DNA of 40,022 nt from Mycobacterium parascrofulaceum ATCC BAA-614 (GCF_000164135.1 NZ_GG770553.1:254583-294604); one strand, 5' to 3'. Counted from the stretch's first letter, positions 19,004-32,955 are shown. Numbers and translations: made by a program. The notes: generated from the sequence alone by a model not told the origin.

Positions 19004-20076
19004 GGCGCGCCGGCGCGGGCGTTGCGCCGGTTGCGCAACACGCTCCAGCCCAGCGCCGCCCCGATGAACACCACCCCCACCGAGGCGGTCACCGGGTCGG
19101 GGACCTCGAACCGCGGTTCGATGGACACGAGCATGATCACCGCCAGTACCCCGATGGCCCAGTGTGCGCCGTGCTCGAGGTACACGTAACGGTCCAGCGC
19201 GTCCTGCTTCACCAGGAATATGGTGATGGACCGGACGAACATCGAGCCCACCAGCCCGAGACCGAGCGCGATCACGATCGGGTCCGAGGTGATGGCGAAA
19301 GCGCCGGTGACGCCGTCGAACGAGAAGGCGGCGTCGAGGACCTCGAGATAGAGGAACAGGGTCAGGCCGGCCTTGCCGACCGCCTCGCCGTCGCCCGCCG
19401 CCTCGATGTGCGGGGGCCGGAACGCCCGGCTCAGGCCGTTGACGACGAGATAGGTCACCAGCCCGAGCAGTCCGGCGGTCAGCACCGTCGCGCGCTCCTC
19501 GCCGGAGTGCGTCAACCGCATGCCGACGACCACCAGCGCGACAACGGTCACCGCCACCGACACCTGGCCCAGCCGCCCGATGCGGGCGAACGGAACCTCG
19601 ATCCACTTGAGCCACTTGATGTCCCGGTCATGGAACACGAAATCCAGGAACAGCATCAACAGGAACGTCCCGCCGAACGCCGCGATCTGCGGATGCGCGG
19701 CGCCGATCAGCTTTTCGTAGCTCGGCGAGCCGTCGGGGAATTCCAGCGCGCCGTTCGGCGGGGGGTGCAGCGCCAATTCCATCGCGCGAACCGGATCGAG
19801 CCCCGCGGTCACCCACACGATCAGCAACGGGAAGAGCAGCCGCATCCCGAACACGGCGACGAGGACCCCGATCGTCAGGAACATCTGCCGCCAGAACGGG
19901 CTCATCTGCTTGAGGATCGCGGCGTTGATGATGGCGTTGTCGAACGACAACGAGATCTCGAGCAACGCGAGGGCCAGCAGGAGGAGCAGCGCGTTGAGCC
20001 CGCCGTGGGCGTACCCCAGCACAAGGGCCGCCACGGTGAGCAACAGCGAGATCCCGAAGATGCGCAAGGCGGCCAT
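19000..20076 (-). CDS. DUF475 family integral membrane protein (TerC-like)
   Basis: The 358-residue protein has about eight or nine hydrophobic helices and starts [20 protein letters not shown]. Two acidic intramembrane motifs are seen: [19 protein letters not shown] (about 42-60) and [18 protein letters not shown] (about 230-248). These repeated FD(N/G) motifs are characteristic of the TerC/DUF475 superfamily, linked to metal handling and tellurium resistance in other members. The exact role of DUF475 is unknown. The ATG at 20076 is chosen because the frame further upstream runs antisense through the flippase gene. It overlaps ppa tail to tail by 4 bases and is the match of Rv3629c. Confidence 0.9.
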   Translation of the reverse strand: MAALRIFGISLLLTVAALVLGYAHGGLNALLLLLALALLEISLSFDNAIINAAILKQMSPFWRQMFLTIGVLVAVFGMRLLFPLLIVWVTAGLDPVRAMELALHPPPNGALEFPDGSPSYEKLIGAAHPQIAAFGGTFLLMLFLDFVFHDRDIKWLKWIEVPFARIGRLGQVSVAVTVVALVVVGMRLTHSGEERATVLTAGLLGLVTYLVVNGLSRAFRPPHIEAAGDGEAVGKAGLTLFLYLEVLDAAFSFDGVTGAFAITSDPIVIALGLGLVGSMFVRSITIFLVKQDALDRYVYLEHGAHWAIGVLAVIMLVSIEPRFEVPDPVTASVGVVFIGAALGWSVLRNRRNARAGAP

Positions 20077-20148
20077 GGATCCTTCCCGACAGCCGCTCAC
20101 GATAGCGAACACCGGTCGCCGCCGCGGCCCGCGCCCGCGGCCACTTAC

Positions 20149-20154
20149 TATTTT
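20149..20154 (+). promoter_or_regulatory. Candidate -10 box, leaderless start of the flippase-like gene
   Basis: TATTTT, in a short AT-rich patch unlike its GC-rich surroundings, is followed by six bases and the GTG at 20161. TACTAT at 20146 is an overlapping alternative. Confidence 0.45.
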
Positions 20155-20160
20155 CAAGTT

Positions 20161-21438
20161 GTGGCGATGCCCGAAGTCGGCGGTACCCCAGCCCCCGCCG
20201 GTCCGATCGCGCGCGGCAGCGTGGCCCGGGTGGCCGGCGCGACGGCGGTGACCGCCCTGTGCGGCTACGCGGTGATCTACCTGGCCGCCCGCGACCTGGC
20301 GCCGAGCGGCTTCTCCCTGTTCGGGGTGTTCTGGGGTGCGTTCGGCCTGGTCACCGGCGCCGCTTTCGGGCTGCTGCAGGAAACCACCCGGGAGGTCCGC
20401 TCGACCCGCCACCTCCCGGCACCGGCTCCGGGCGACGACCAACCGCGGACCCACCCGCTGCGGATCGCCGCGCTGCTCGGCGTCGCCGCCGCCGTGGTGA
20501 TCGCCGGCAGCGCACCGCTGTGGGCCGGGCGGGTATTCGTCGAGCAACGCTGGCTGTCGGTGGCGCTGCTCAGCGTCGGGCTGGCGGGCTTCTGCGTGCA
20601 CGCCACCCTGCTGGGCATGCTGGCCGGCACCGACCGGTGGACCGGGTACGGGTCGCTGATGGTGACCGACGCGGTCATGCGGGTGACGGTCGCCGCGGCC
20701 ACCGTGGTGCTCGGCTGGCGCCTGGTCGGCTTCCTGTGGGCAACGGTCGCGGGGGCGGTCGCCTGGCTGATCATGCTGGTGGCCTCGCCGTCGGCGCGGG
20801 CCGCCGCGCGGCTGTTGACGCCGGGTGGCGCCCAGACGTTTCTGCGGGGGGCGGCCCATTCGATCACCGCGGCCGGGGCGAGCGCGATTCTGGTGATGGG
20901 GTTTCCGGTGTTGCTGAAGCTGACCAGCAACGAGCTGGGCGCCGAAGGCGGGGTGATCATCCTCGCGGTCACGCTGACACGGGCGCCGCTGCTGGTGCCG
21001 CTGACGGCCATGCAGGGCAACCTGATCGCGCATTTCGTCGACGCCCGCAGCGACCGGATCCGCGCCCTGATCGGCCCGGCCGGGATCGTGGGCGGGATCG
21101 GCGCGGTCGGGGTGGCGGCGGCCGGGGTCGTGGGCCCGTGGCTGCTACGGGTCGCCTTCGGTCCGCAGTACCAGGCCAGCGGCGCGCTGCTGGCCTGGCT
21201 GACGGCGGCCGCGGTGGCGATCGCCATGCTGACGCTCACCGGCGCCGGCGCCGTCGCGGCCGCGCTGCACCGGGCTTACTCGCTGGGTTGGGTGGGCGCG
21301 ACCGTGGCGGCGGTATTGCTGCTGTTGCTGCCGCTACCGCTGCAGACCCGCACGGTGGTCGGCCTGTTGTGCGGCCCGCTGGTGGGAATCGGCGTTCACC
21401 TGGTGGCGTTGGCGCGCGCCGACCGCCTGGCCGGCTGA
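20161..21438 (+). CDS. Polysaccharide flippase-like membrane protein (Rv3630-like)
   Basis: The 425-residue protein starts MAMPEVGGTPAPAGPIARGS and has about twelve hydrophobic segments from residue 18 onward. The N-terminal GSVARVAGATAVTALCGYAVIYLAARDLAPSGFSLFGVFW pattern, ending in a helix pair at each repeat, resembles the MOP/Wzx exporter fold. The position directly before a GT2 glycosyltransferase, a DUF2304 protein and galE1 suggests transport of a lipid-linked sugar to the outer leaflet; this is inference. The GTG at 20161 is supported by the promoter spacing; ATG 20167 is an alternative. The much longer open frame upstream is antisense to DUF475 and not coding. Confidence 0.85.
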   Translation: MAMPEVGGTPAPAGPIARGSVARVAGATAVTALCGYAVIYLAARDLAPSGFSLFGVFWGAFGLVTGAAFGLLQETTREVRSTRHLPAPAPGDDQPRTHPLRIAALLGVAAAVVIAGSAPLWAGRVFVEQRWLSVALLSVGLAGFCVHATLLGMLAGTDRWTGYGSLMVTDAVMRVTVAAATVVLGWRLVGFLWATVAGAVAWLIMLVASPSARAAARLLTPGGAQTFLRGAAHSITAAGASAILVMGFPVLLKLTSNELGAEGGVIILAVTLTRAPLLVPLTAMQGNLIAHFVDARSDRIRALIGPAGIVGGIGAVGVAAAGVVGPWLLRVAFGPQYQASGALLAWLTAAAVAIAMLTLTGAGAVAAALHRAYSLGWVGATVAAVLLLLLPLPLQTRTVVGLLCGPLVGIGVHLVALARADRLAG

Positions 21439-21461
21439 TCGCGTGTACCTTTTTGGCTTGA

Positions 21462-22163
21462 ATGGACACCGCATCCAAATACCCGGGCGCCTGGATCGTC
21501 ATCCCCGCCTTCAACGAAGCCTCCGTCATCGGCGAGGTGGTCGCCGACGTGCGCTCGATCTTCGACAACGTCGTCTGCGTGGACGACGGCAGCACCGACG
21601 ACACGGGTGAGATCGCCAGGCGGGCCGGCGCGCATCTGGTGCGCCATCCGATCAACCTGGGGCAGGGCGCGGCCATCCAGACCGGTGTGGAGTACGCCCG
21701 CAGACAACCCGGGGCGCAGGTGTTCGCCACGTTCGACGGCGACGGGCAGCATCGGGTCAAGGACCTGGCGGCCATGGTCGACCGGCTCTGCGCCGAGGAC
21801 GTCGACGTCGTGATCGGGACGCGGTTCGGCGCGCACGGGGGCAGCCGGCCGCCGTTCCTGAAGCGGCTGGTGCTGCGGACCGCCGCGCGGCTGAGCCGGC
21901 GTGGGCGCCGACTTGGCCTGACCGACACCAACAATGGGCTTCGGGTCTTCAACAGGAAGGTCGCCGACGGGCTGGACATCACGATGAGCGGCATGAGCCA
22001 CGCCAACGAGTTCATCATGCTGATCACCGAAAACCATTGGCGTGTGGTCGAACAACCGGTCGAGGTGCTCTACACCGACTATTCGAAGTCCAAGGGGCAG
22101 CCCCTCCTCAACGGCGTCAACATCATCTTCGACGGGTTCCTGCGCGGCAGGATTCCGAGATGA
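21462..22163 (+). CDS. Family 2 glycosyltransferase (Rv3631-like)
   Basis: The 233-residue protein has a single GT-A domain: WIVIPAFNEASVIGEVV, the nucleotide-binding VDDGSTDDT (about 41-49), HPINLGQGAAIQTG and the metal-binding DGDGQH (about 90-95). The acceptor-side segment GLTDTNNGLRVFNR and the C-terminal EVLYTDYSKSKGQ are like those of polyprenyl-phosphate glycosyltransferases. There are no clear transmembrane helices, so it probably works at the inner face of the membrane. It is followed 13 bases later by the DUF2304 gene, a common pairing. The ATG at 21462 has TACCTT ending 10 bases upstream, which would give a very short leader. Confidence 0.92.
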   Translation: MDTASKYPGAWIVIPAFNEASVIGEVVADVRSIFDNVVCVDDGSTDDTGEIARRAGAHLVRHPINLGQGAAIQTGVEYARRQPGAQVFATFDGDGQHRVKDLAAMVDRLCAEDVDVVIGTRFGAHGGSRPPFLKRLVLRTAARLSRRGRRLGLTDTNNGLRVFNRKVADGLDITMSGMSHANEFIMLITENHWRVVEQPVEVLYTDYSKSKGQPLLNGVNIIFDGFLRGRIPR

Positions 22164-22176
22164 AAGGGACTGGCAG

Positions 22177-22527
22177 ATGAACTGGATTCAGGTGCTGCTG
22201 ATCGGGTCGATCGTCGCGCTGCTGTTCTACCTGTTGCGGTCCCGCCGCAACGCGCGGTCCCGGGCATGGGTCAAGGTCGGCTACGTCGTCTTCGTGCTGG
22301 CCGGCATCTACGCGGTGCTGCGGCCGGACGACACCACGGTGGTGGCGCACTGGTTCGGGGTGCGCCGCGGCACCGACCTGATGCTCTACGCGCTCATCAT
22401 GGCGTTCTGCTTCACCACGCTCAGCACCTACATGCGGTTCAAGGACTTGGAACTGCGCTACGCCCGGCTCGCCCGCGCGCTGGCGCTCGAGGGCGCGCAG
22501 GCGCCCGGGCAGCCGTCGAACGTGTAA
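22177..22527 (+). CDS. DUF2304 small membrane protein (Rv3632-like)
   Basis: The 116-residue protein has three hydrophobic segments, MNWIQVLLIGSIVALLFYLL (about 1-20), VKVGYVVFVLAGIYAVL (about 31-47) and TDLMLYALIMAFCFTTLSTY (about 66-85), and a charged cytoplasmic tail with RFKDLELRYARLARALALEG that could be a short coiled coil. DUF2304 proteins are regularly encoded beside GT2 enzymes and are thought to act as membrane partners of them. The ATG at 22177 follows GGGACTGGCAG. Frame upstream of it overlaps the glycosyltransferase and is not coding. Confidence 0.88.
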   Translation: MNWIQVLLIGSIVALLFYLLRSRRNARSRAWVKVGYVVFVLAGIYAVLRPDDTTVVAHWFGVRRGTDLMLYALIMAFCFTTLSTYMRFKDLELRYARLARALALEGAQAPGQPSNV

Positions 22528-22571
22528 GGGACGCATCGCCTTCCGTGTGCACTGGCGGCTCCGGGCGTGCA

Positions 22572-22628
22572 GCCACGGCGGGATTTCGGCCGTGGCCTCG
22601 CCGTCGGTTCACGCTCGAAGCCGTGAAC
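22572..22628. terminator. Two consecutive stem-loops between DUF2304 and galE1
   Basis: GCCACGGC/GCCGTGGC (22572-22579 and 22589-22596) and GTTCACG/CGTGAAC (22607-22613 and 22622-22628) are perfect hairpins in the 145-bp gap between convergent genes. Neither has a T-tract. They probably separate the two transcripts. Confidence 0.5.
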
Positions 22629-22672
22629 GCACACCCGCGCCGCTCCGCCCGAGCCGGCGCAGACCGAGGTGG

Positions 22673-25391
<2,719 letters not shown>

Positions 25392-25405
25392 ACCCCGCGC
25401 CCACG

Positions 25406-25463
25406 CCGGGCGTCACGCCAGCGTGGCGCCGGGCGCCGGCGGCCACGCTGGCGTGACGCTCGG
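25406..25463. repeat. Long inverted repeat between Rv3635-like gene and tRNA-Thr
   Basis: Arms at 25406-25427 and 25442-25463 are complementary over 22 bases with one mismatch around a 14-base GC-rich loop. The arm CCGAGCGTCACGCCAGCGTG (as read from the right arm) is the same as in the element at 6372. It follows the membrane protein gene and faces the end of the tRNA gene, so it may serve as a bidirectional terminator. Confidence 0.7.
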
Positions 25464-25473
25464 CGGGAAAAAC

Positions 25474-25549
25474 TGGAGCCGCCTGGGGGAATCGAACCCC
25501 CGACCTATTCATTACGAGTGAATCGCTCTACCGACTGAGCTAAGGCGGC
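25474..25549 (-). tRNA. tRNA-Thr (anticodon CGT)
   Basis: The minus strand gives a complete 76-nt cloverleaf. The acceptor pairs GCCGCCT with AGGCGGC, followed by discriminator T and encoded CCA. The D arm has AGCTCAGTCGGTAGAGC, the anticodon stem ATTCA/TGAAT encloses the loop CTCGTAA with anticodon CGT, and the T arm is GGGGG-TTCGATT-CCCCC. It reads ACG threonine codons. It sits 54 bases after the DNA polymerase subunit gene on the same strand. In H37Rv, from memory, this neighbourhood carries insertion-sequence genes that are absent here. Confidence 0.97.
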
Positions 25550-25603
25550 ATACCCGCACGCCGGGCGGCACGAGTCTACGGCAGGCGGCGCGGCCGACCC
25601 AAC

Positions 25604-26821
25604 TTAGTCGCGCAGTTCCTGGCCAAACGTCGCCACCATGGCGTCGACGGCGAACTTGGGCTTGACGTTCATCGCCAAGGCCTCGCGGCACTCCAGGACC
25701 GCCTCGATGCAGCGCAGCAGCCGCGGCGGCGAGGCATGGGCGGCCAGCGCCGACACCCGCTCGGCCATGTCCGGATGGTTGGCCCGCACCGACGCCGCGC
25801 CCGCCGAGACCATCAGCGCGTCCCGGAAATACGTCGCCAGGTCGATCAGCGCCCGGTCCAGGGCGTCGCGGGAGGCCCGGGTCTGCCGCGACTTCTGCCG
25901 CCGTTCGAGGTCTTTCATCGCGCCCGCGGCGCCCCGCATCGCACCGGCCGTGCCCTTGCCGGTGCCGCCGGCGCCCAGGGCCGTCCGCAGCTCCTCGGTC
26001 TCGGCCTCGGCGCGGTCCGCGGTCAGCACCACCGCCTCGGCCTCGGCCGAGGCGACCAGTTCCTCGGCGGCCGCGTAGGCCCGCGACGGCGTCGCGGCGT
26101 CGCGCACCAGCGCCAGTGCCCGTTCGCGGCGGTCCCGGGCCTCGGGGTCGGTGGCCAGCCGCCGGGCCCGGCCCACGTGGCCGCCGCTGACCGAGGCCGC
26201 CCAGTCCGCGGTTTCCGGGCTCAGGCCGTCGCTGTCGATCAGCACCCGCGCGATGGCCTCCGTCGGCGGGGTGACCAGCGCGACGTGCCGGCAACGGGAC
26301 CGCAGCGTGATGGCGATGTCCTCGGGATCCACCGACGGCGCGCACAACAGGAACACCGTCGACGGCGGTGGCTCCTCGACGACCTTGAGCAGCGCGTTGG
26401 CGGCGCCCTCGGTCAGCCGGTCGGCGTCCTCGATCACCACGATCTGCCGGTGCCCGGTGGCCGGGCGCCGCGATGCGATCTGCACGATGGCGCGCATCTC
26501 GTCCACCCCGATGGACAGCCCCTCGGGAATCACCCGGCGCACGTCGGCGTGGGTACCGGCCATGGTCGTGGTGCACGCCCGGCAGTTCCCGCATCCCGGG
26601 CCGCCGTCTTCCACGGCCGAGGTGCACTGCAAAGCGGCGGCGAAGCACAGCGCCGCCACCGAGCGCCCCGACCCGGGCGGACCCGTGATCAGCCACGCAT
26701 GTGTCATAGTCCCGGCGCCCGCCTCGCTGTGAACCGGATCACCGCGGGCGGCCCTGGCGGCGGCGAGCAGCTCGGCCGTCACCGCGTCCTGGCCTACCAG
26801 CCGCGTAAACACCCCGGACAT
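25604..26821 (-). CDS. holB: DNA polymerase III subunit delta prime
   Basis: The delta prime subunit is part of the clamp loader that opens the beta sliding clamp. The 405-residue protein starts MSGVFTRLVGQDAVTAELLA, a AAA+ domain with a P-loop-like GPPGSGRS (47-54) in which the usual Lys is Arg, as expected for the non-ATP-binding delta prime. A four-Cys zinc site is formed by Cys66, Cys77, Cys80 and Cys83. VVIEDADRLTEGAANALLKVVEEPP and LRSRCRHVAL (SRC motif) follow. A poorly conserved Ala/Glu-rich region near 265-300 separates the C-terminal helical domain. The ATG at 26821 is used; an in-frame GTG directly before it (26824) fits the promoter spacing as well. It corresponds to Rv3644c. Confidence 0.93.
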   Translation of the reverse strand: MSGVFTRLVGQDAVTAELLAAARAARGDPVHSEAGAGTMTHAWLITGPPGSGRSVAALCFAAALQCTSAVEDGGPGCGNCRACTTTMAGTHADVRRVIPEGLSIGVDEMRAIVQIASRRPATGHRQIVVIEDADRLTEGAANALLKVVEEPPPSTVFLLCAPSVDPEDIAITLRSRCRHVALVTPPTEAIARVLIDSDGLSPETADWAASVSGGHVGRARRLATDPEARDRRERALALVRDAATPSRAYAAAEELVASAEAEAVVLTADRAEAETEELRTALGAGGTGKGTAGAMRGAAGAMKDLERRQKSRQTRASRDALDRALIDLATYFRDALMVSAGAASVRANHPDMAERVSALAAHASPPRLLRCIEAVLECREALAMNVKPKFAVDAMVATFGQELRD

Positions 26822-26829
26822 CACCGGTA

Positions 26830-26835
26830 ACAGTA
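26830..26835 (-). promoter_or_regulatory. Candidate -10 box of holB, leaderless
   Basis: Minus-strand TACTGT ends 5 bases before GTG 26824 and 8 before ATG 26821. Either start would give a leaderless or nearly leaderless mRNA. Confidence 0.4.
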
Positions 26836-26963
26836 GCCACCACGGCCGACAGATACCGATCGGCCACCGGATCGCGACGATCCCGTTACATTTGCGCTCT
26901 TTTCGCCCGCGGCGGCGCCGAAAAGAGACGGTTGTAAGTTTCCGACAAGTCCCTGCCGACCGA

Positions 26964-26969
26964 TACGGT
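26964..26969 (+). promoter_or_regulatory. Candidate -10 box, leaderless start of the adenylate cyclase gene
   Basis: TACGGT is followed by GGGATC and then GTG at 26976, an exact 6-nt spacer. This decides the start against the longer open frame from 26892. Confidence 0.55.
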
Positions 26970-26975
26970 GGGATC

Positions 26976-28586
26976 GTGGCAACACCGGCGGCACTGCCCG
27001 GGCGGATCAGCGCATTCGTCCGGTGGGTGGTGCGTACCCCGTGGCCGCTGTTCTCGCTGAGCATGCTGCAGGCCGACATCATCGGCGCCCTCTTCGTGCT
27101 CGGCTTCCTGCGCTACGCCCTGCCCCCCGAGGATCGCATCCAGCTGCAGGATCTGCCGGTCCTGAACCTGGCCGTCTTCGGGACGGCCCTGGTGGTGTTG
27201 TTCCTGGCCGGCTGGATGGTGAACCTGAAGCTGCTGATGCCGGTCTTCCGCTGGCAGCGCCGCGACAACCTGCTCGCCGAGGCCGACCCGGCCGCCACCG
27301 AGCTGGCCCGCAGCCGCGCCCTGCGGATGCCCTTCTACCGCACGCTGATCAGCATGGTGGCCTGGTTGATCGGCGGCGTGGTGTTCATCATCGCCAGCTG
27401 GTCGGTGGCCCGGTTCGCCGCGCCCGTGGTGGCCGTCGCCACCGGGCTGGGCGCCGCGGCGACCGCGATCATCGGCTACCTGCAGTCCGAGCGCGTGCTA
27501 CGGCCGGTCGCGGTGGCGGCCCTGCGCAGCGGCGTGCCCGAGAACGTCCAGGCGCCCGGCGTCATCCTGCGGCAGATCCTGACGTGGATGCTGTCCACCG
27601 CCGTCCCGGTGCTGGCGATCGTGCTCGCGGTGATGGCGGACAAGGCGTCGCTGCTGCACGCGACGCCGGAGAAGCTGTTCACGCCCATCCTGCTGCTGGC
27701 GCTGGCGGCGCTGGGCATCGGCTTCGTCAGCACCCTGCTGGTGGCCATGTCGATCGCCGACCCGCTGCGCCAGCTGCGCTGGGCGCTGAGCGAGGTGCAG
27801 CGCGGAAACTACAACGCGCACATGCAGATCTACGACGCGAGCGAGCTGGGCCTGCTGCAGGCCGGCTTCAACGACATGGTGCGTGACCTGTCCGAGCGGC
27901 AGCGGCTGCGCGACCTGTTCGGCCGATACGTCGGCGAGGACGTGGCCCGGCGGGCGCTCGAGCGCGGCACCGAACTCGGCGGTCAGGAGCGCCACGTCGC
28001 GGTCCTGTTCGTCGACCTGGTCGGTTCCACCAAGCTCGCCGCGACCCGGCCGCCCGCCGAGGTGGTGCACCTGCTCAACGAGTTCTTCCGGGTGGTCGTC
28101 GAAACCGTCGGCCGCCACGGCGGCTTCGTCAACAAGTTCCAGGGCGACGCCGCGCTGGCCATCTTCGGTGCGCCGATCGAACACCCCGACGCCTCGGGCG
28201 GCGCGCTGGCGGCGGCTCGCGAGCTGCACGACGAGCTGCTCCCTGTGATCGGTTCGGCGGAGTTCGGGATCGGGGTGTCGGCGGGCCGGGCGATCGCCGG
28301 GCACATCGGCGCGCAGGCCCGCTTCGAATACACGGTGATCGGCGACCCGGTCAACGAGGCCGCCCGGCTGACCGAGCTGGCCAAGCTCGAGGCCGGCCAC
28401 GTGCTCGCGTCGGCGATCGCGGTCAGCGGGGCGCTCGACGCCGAGGCCTTGTGCTGGGACGTGGGCGAGGTCGTCGAGCTGCGCGGCCGCACGGCGCCCA
28501 CCCAGCTGGCGCGGCCGGTGAAACTGGCCGGGCTGGAAGAGGTTACGAGCGAACCCAAAGGGGTTTCCAGCCAAGCGGCGCGCTAA
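26976..28586 (+). CDS. Membrane class III adenylate cyclase with HAMP domain (Rv3645-like)
   Basis: The enzyme makes cAMP from ATP at the membrane. The 536-residue protein has six hydrophobic segments (about residues 22-42, 60-82, 123-142, 147-168, 205-222, 235-258), then a HAMP linker (about 260-310, SIADPLRQLRWALSEVQRGNY) and a C-terminal class III cyclase domain (about 335-510). All catalytic positions are present: metal-binding Asp347 in VLFVDLVGS and Asp391 in KFQGDAALAIF, adenine-selecting Lys387 and Asp457 (IGDPVN), and transition-state Asn460 and Arg464 (VNEAARL). The protein should therefore be active as a homodimer. In M. tuberculosis Rv3645 has been linked to fatty-acid-dependent cAMP control; that role here is inferred. 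It is divergent from holB. Confidence 0.95.
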   Translation: MATPAALPGRISAFVRWVVRTPWPLFSLSMLQADIIGALFVLGFLRYALPPEDRIQLQDLPVLNLAVFGTALVVLFLAGWMVNLKLLMPVFRWQRRDNLLAEADPAATELARSRALRMPFYRTLISMVAWLIGGVVFIIASWSVARFAAPVVAVATGLGAAATAIIGYLQSERVLRPVAVAALRSGVPENVQAPGVILRQILTWMLSTAVPVLAIVLAVMADKASLLHATPEKLFTPILLLALAALGIGFVSTLLVAMSIADPLRQLRWALSEVQRGNYNAHMQIYDASELGLLQAGFNDMVRDLSERQRLRDLFGRYVGEDVARRALERGTELGGQERHVAVLFVDLVGSTKLAATRPPAEVVHLLNEFFRVVVETVGRHGGFVNKFQGDAALAIFGAPIEHPDASGGALAAARELHDELLPVIGSAEFGIGVSAGRAIAGHIGAQARFEYTVIGDPVNEAARLTELAKLEAGHVLASAIAVSGALDAEALCWDVGEVVELRGRTAPTQLARPVKLAGLEEVTSEPKGVSSQAAR

Positions 28587-28702
28587 CTGGCGACCCGGAT
28601 AAATCTCCACCGGCAACAATTTCCCATGGAGAACGTTTGGCCGGGGCACTGTCGAGGTACGGCTCCTATCGCATCACGAAATCGCGAAACATAGGAGGAA
28701 GC

Positions 28703-29185
28703 ATGCATTTGGCCAGCTCAACGGCGGCGGCTTTGGCGACGTTCGCAACAGCGGCCGGCGTCGGGATCGCCGGCGTCCCAACCGCATCCGCCGACAACTA
28801 CCCGGTGCGGCAAAGCTTCGGTACCCAGGAGCAGCTCAACGACTCCGACGGCGCCGTCATCACCGGCTGGACGGTCAGCAACCTGCACCCGAGCAACGAC
28901 CCCATCCCGTACCAGCCGCACGGCAAGCTGTGGGAGGCCACCGCCACCGTGAAAGCCATCAAGGGCACGGTCACGCCGCTAGTCGCGGACTTCAACGCGC
29001 GCGCCGCCAACGGGCAAAACTACCCGGAGCTCGGCAACGTGGCGACCGCCCAGGGTGTCAACCCGGCGAGCATCCCGCAGGGTCAGCAGAAGACCGGCAA
29101 GCTGTACTTCGACGTCGTCGGGCCGAACCCGGACAACGTCGTCTACAACGCGGGAGGACGAGACCTGCTCGTGTGGACGGGCTAG
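28703..29185 (+). CDS. Secreted MPT63-like protein (DUF1942)
   Basis: The 160-residue protein starts MHLASSTAAALATFATAAGV with a signal peptide ending near ASA-DN (about residue 31). The mature part has TDSDGAVITGWTV-like sequence (NDSDGAVITGWTVSNLHPSN), YQPHGKLWEATATVKAIKGTVTPLVADFNARAANGQNY, IPQGQQKTGKLYFDVVGPNP and a final DLLVWTG strand, which match the beta-sandwich MPT63 (Rv1926c) antigen family. The function of that family is unknown. AGGAGGAAGC precedes the ATG. H37Rv, from memory, has no gene between the cyclase and topA, so this is a lineage-specific addition. No Cys is seen in the mature domain. Confidence 0.88.
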   Translation: MHLASSTAAALATFATAAGVGIAGVPTASADNYPVRQSFGTQEQLNDSDGAVITGWTVSNLHPSNDPIPYQPHGKLWEATATVKAIKGTVTPLVADFNARAANGQNYPELGNVATAQGVNPASIPQGQQKTGKLYFDVVGPNPDNVVYNAGGRDLLVWTG

Positions 29186-29232
29186 CGCCCGCCGCCCGCA
29201 ATCACGTTGTGGCCCAGGAAGGCTGACGCGAG

Positions 29233-32025
<2,793 letters not shown>

Positions 32026-32219
32026 CTACGCTTACGCTCCATCCTTGATCTCGGCCCCCCTGCGGGGCCGCCCCGCAGAAGAATGACAGGCCGGCGTCAA
32101 AAATTCCGCGGAAAATTCAGATACGCCGGCGTTCCTTCGCCCTCGGGCACCTGACAATTTCGCACCCTTGGGCGCGACTGCGCAAACCGGCCGCCGAAAA
32201 GGCAAATCCTTTTTCGCGG

Positions 32220-32810
32220 TTATACCCGCGGCCACACCGATGACGCGTCGACGCCGTCGGGGGCTTCGCCCACGTTTTCTACCAGCCGCGATAGCCGGCG
32301 CCGCCCGCTGATCCGCAGCGCCGGGCGGCCGCCGCGGGTGCCGATCAAGGTGGGGGCGATTCCCACCCGCATCAAAGCCGACGCCAACGGGGAATGGGTA
32401 TCGGGGGCGTGGGGATCCAGCCCAAGGAGGTAATGGTCGCCCTCGGGGTGCCCGGCCGCCAGCGTCCAGGCCCGCAATTCCCGCGGCCCGGGCAGCCAGC
32501 GCGGCGGCACGGTCTTGACCGCGCCGCGGGTCCATTCGGCGGCCAGGCTCACCAGAGCGGGGGTGACCGCCGTCCGCACCAGCGGGGTGTCCTCGTCGGT
32601 GCGGCCGATCTCGGGCGCCAGCCCCGCCTCGCGGATCATCTCGGCCAGCGCGGCCGCACGCCAGGCCTGGTCCACCACCACGGAGAGCCGCGCGCCGTGG
32701 GCCTCCGGGCCGCCGACCATGACGATCTGACCGGAAGCCGCCAGCACCCCGGAGAGATCGGCGACCGCGGGGGGCACCGACTCCGCTGTGAAGAAGGAAA
32801 GCTGGCTCAC
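32220..32810 (-). CDS. Conserved mycobacterial protein of unknown function (Rv3647c-like)
   Basis: The 196-residue protein starts MSQLSFFTAESVPPAVADLS and shows an alpha/beta pattern with VVDQAWRAAALAEMIREAGL, a conserved TRGAVKTVPPRWLPGPRELRAW segment, and a C-terminal GTRGGRPALRISGRRRLSRLVENVG that looks basic and possibly nucleic-acid-facing. No signal peptide or transmembrane helix is visible. I do not recognise a characterised domain. The GTG at 32810 is chosen because the residues fit the H37Rv start and a -10 box lies 7 bases upstream; longer frames toward 33107 lack family sequence. It lies between cspA and topA on the same strand, a conserved order. Confidence 0.82.
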   Translation of the reverse strand: MSQLSFFTAESVPPAVADLSGVLAASGQIVMVGGPEAHGARLSVVVDQAWRAAALAEMIREAGLAPEIGRTDEDTPLVRTAVTPALVSLAAEWTRGAVKTVPPRWLPGPRELRAWTLAAGHPEGDHYLLGLDPHAPDTHSPLASALMRVGIAPTLIGTRGGRPALRISGRRRLSRLVENVGEAPDGVDASSVWPRV

Positions 32811-32817
32811 GCCACCG

Positions 32818-32823
32818 ACAGTA
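32818..32823 (-). promoter_or_regulatory. Candidate -10 box of the Rv3647c-like gene
   Basis: Minus-strand TACTGT is separated by 7 bases from the GTG at 32810, fitting a leaderless start. Confidence 0.45.
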
Positions 32824-32892
32824 GGCCAGGTCGACCATTCGCGTCTCGAGGCGAGCGGCGCGGCGGCGGTTTCGGCGGCCGGCCGGAATACG

Positions 32893-32935
32893 AAAACCCC
32901 CCGGCCGGCCCGCTGGGCGGGACTGCACGGGGGGT
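32893..32935 (-). terminator. Intrinsic terminator of cspA
   Basis: On the minus strand, 20 bases after the cspA stop, ACCCCCC pairs with GGGGGGT across an inner CCCGC-cca-GCGGG stem and a GGCCGGCC dyad, and the stem is followed by TTTT. This is the clearest rho-independent terminator in the window. Confidence 0.75.
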
Positions 32936-32955
32936 CCGTGGAGAATCGGCTCGTC

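Noticed and set aside
18787..20160. Long plus-strand frame joined to the flippase-like gene (would give 883 residues)
   Set aside because: The upstream part is antisense to ppa's neighbour DUF475 and is Arg/His/Gln-rich without family features. The protein family begins near 20161, where a promoter also fits.
32811..32825. DNA-damage (PafBC-type) promoter motif in TGTCGGTGGC near the Rv3647c-like start
   Set aside because: The motif lies downstream of or within the -10 box, and no TANNNT follows at the needed distance. The match is likely chance.
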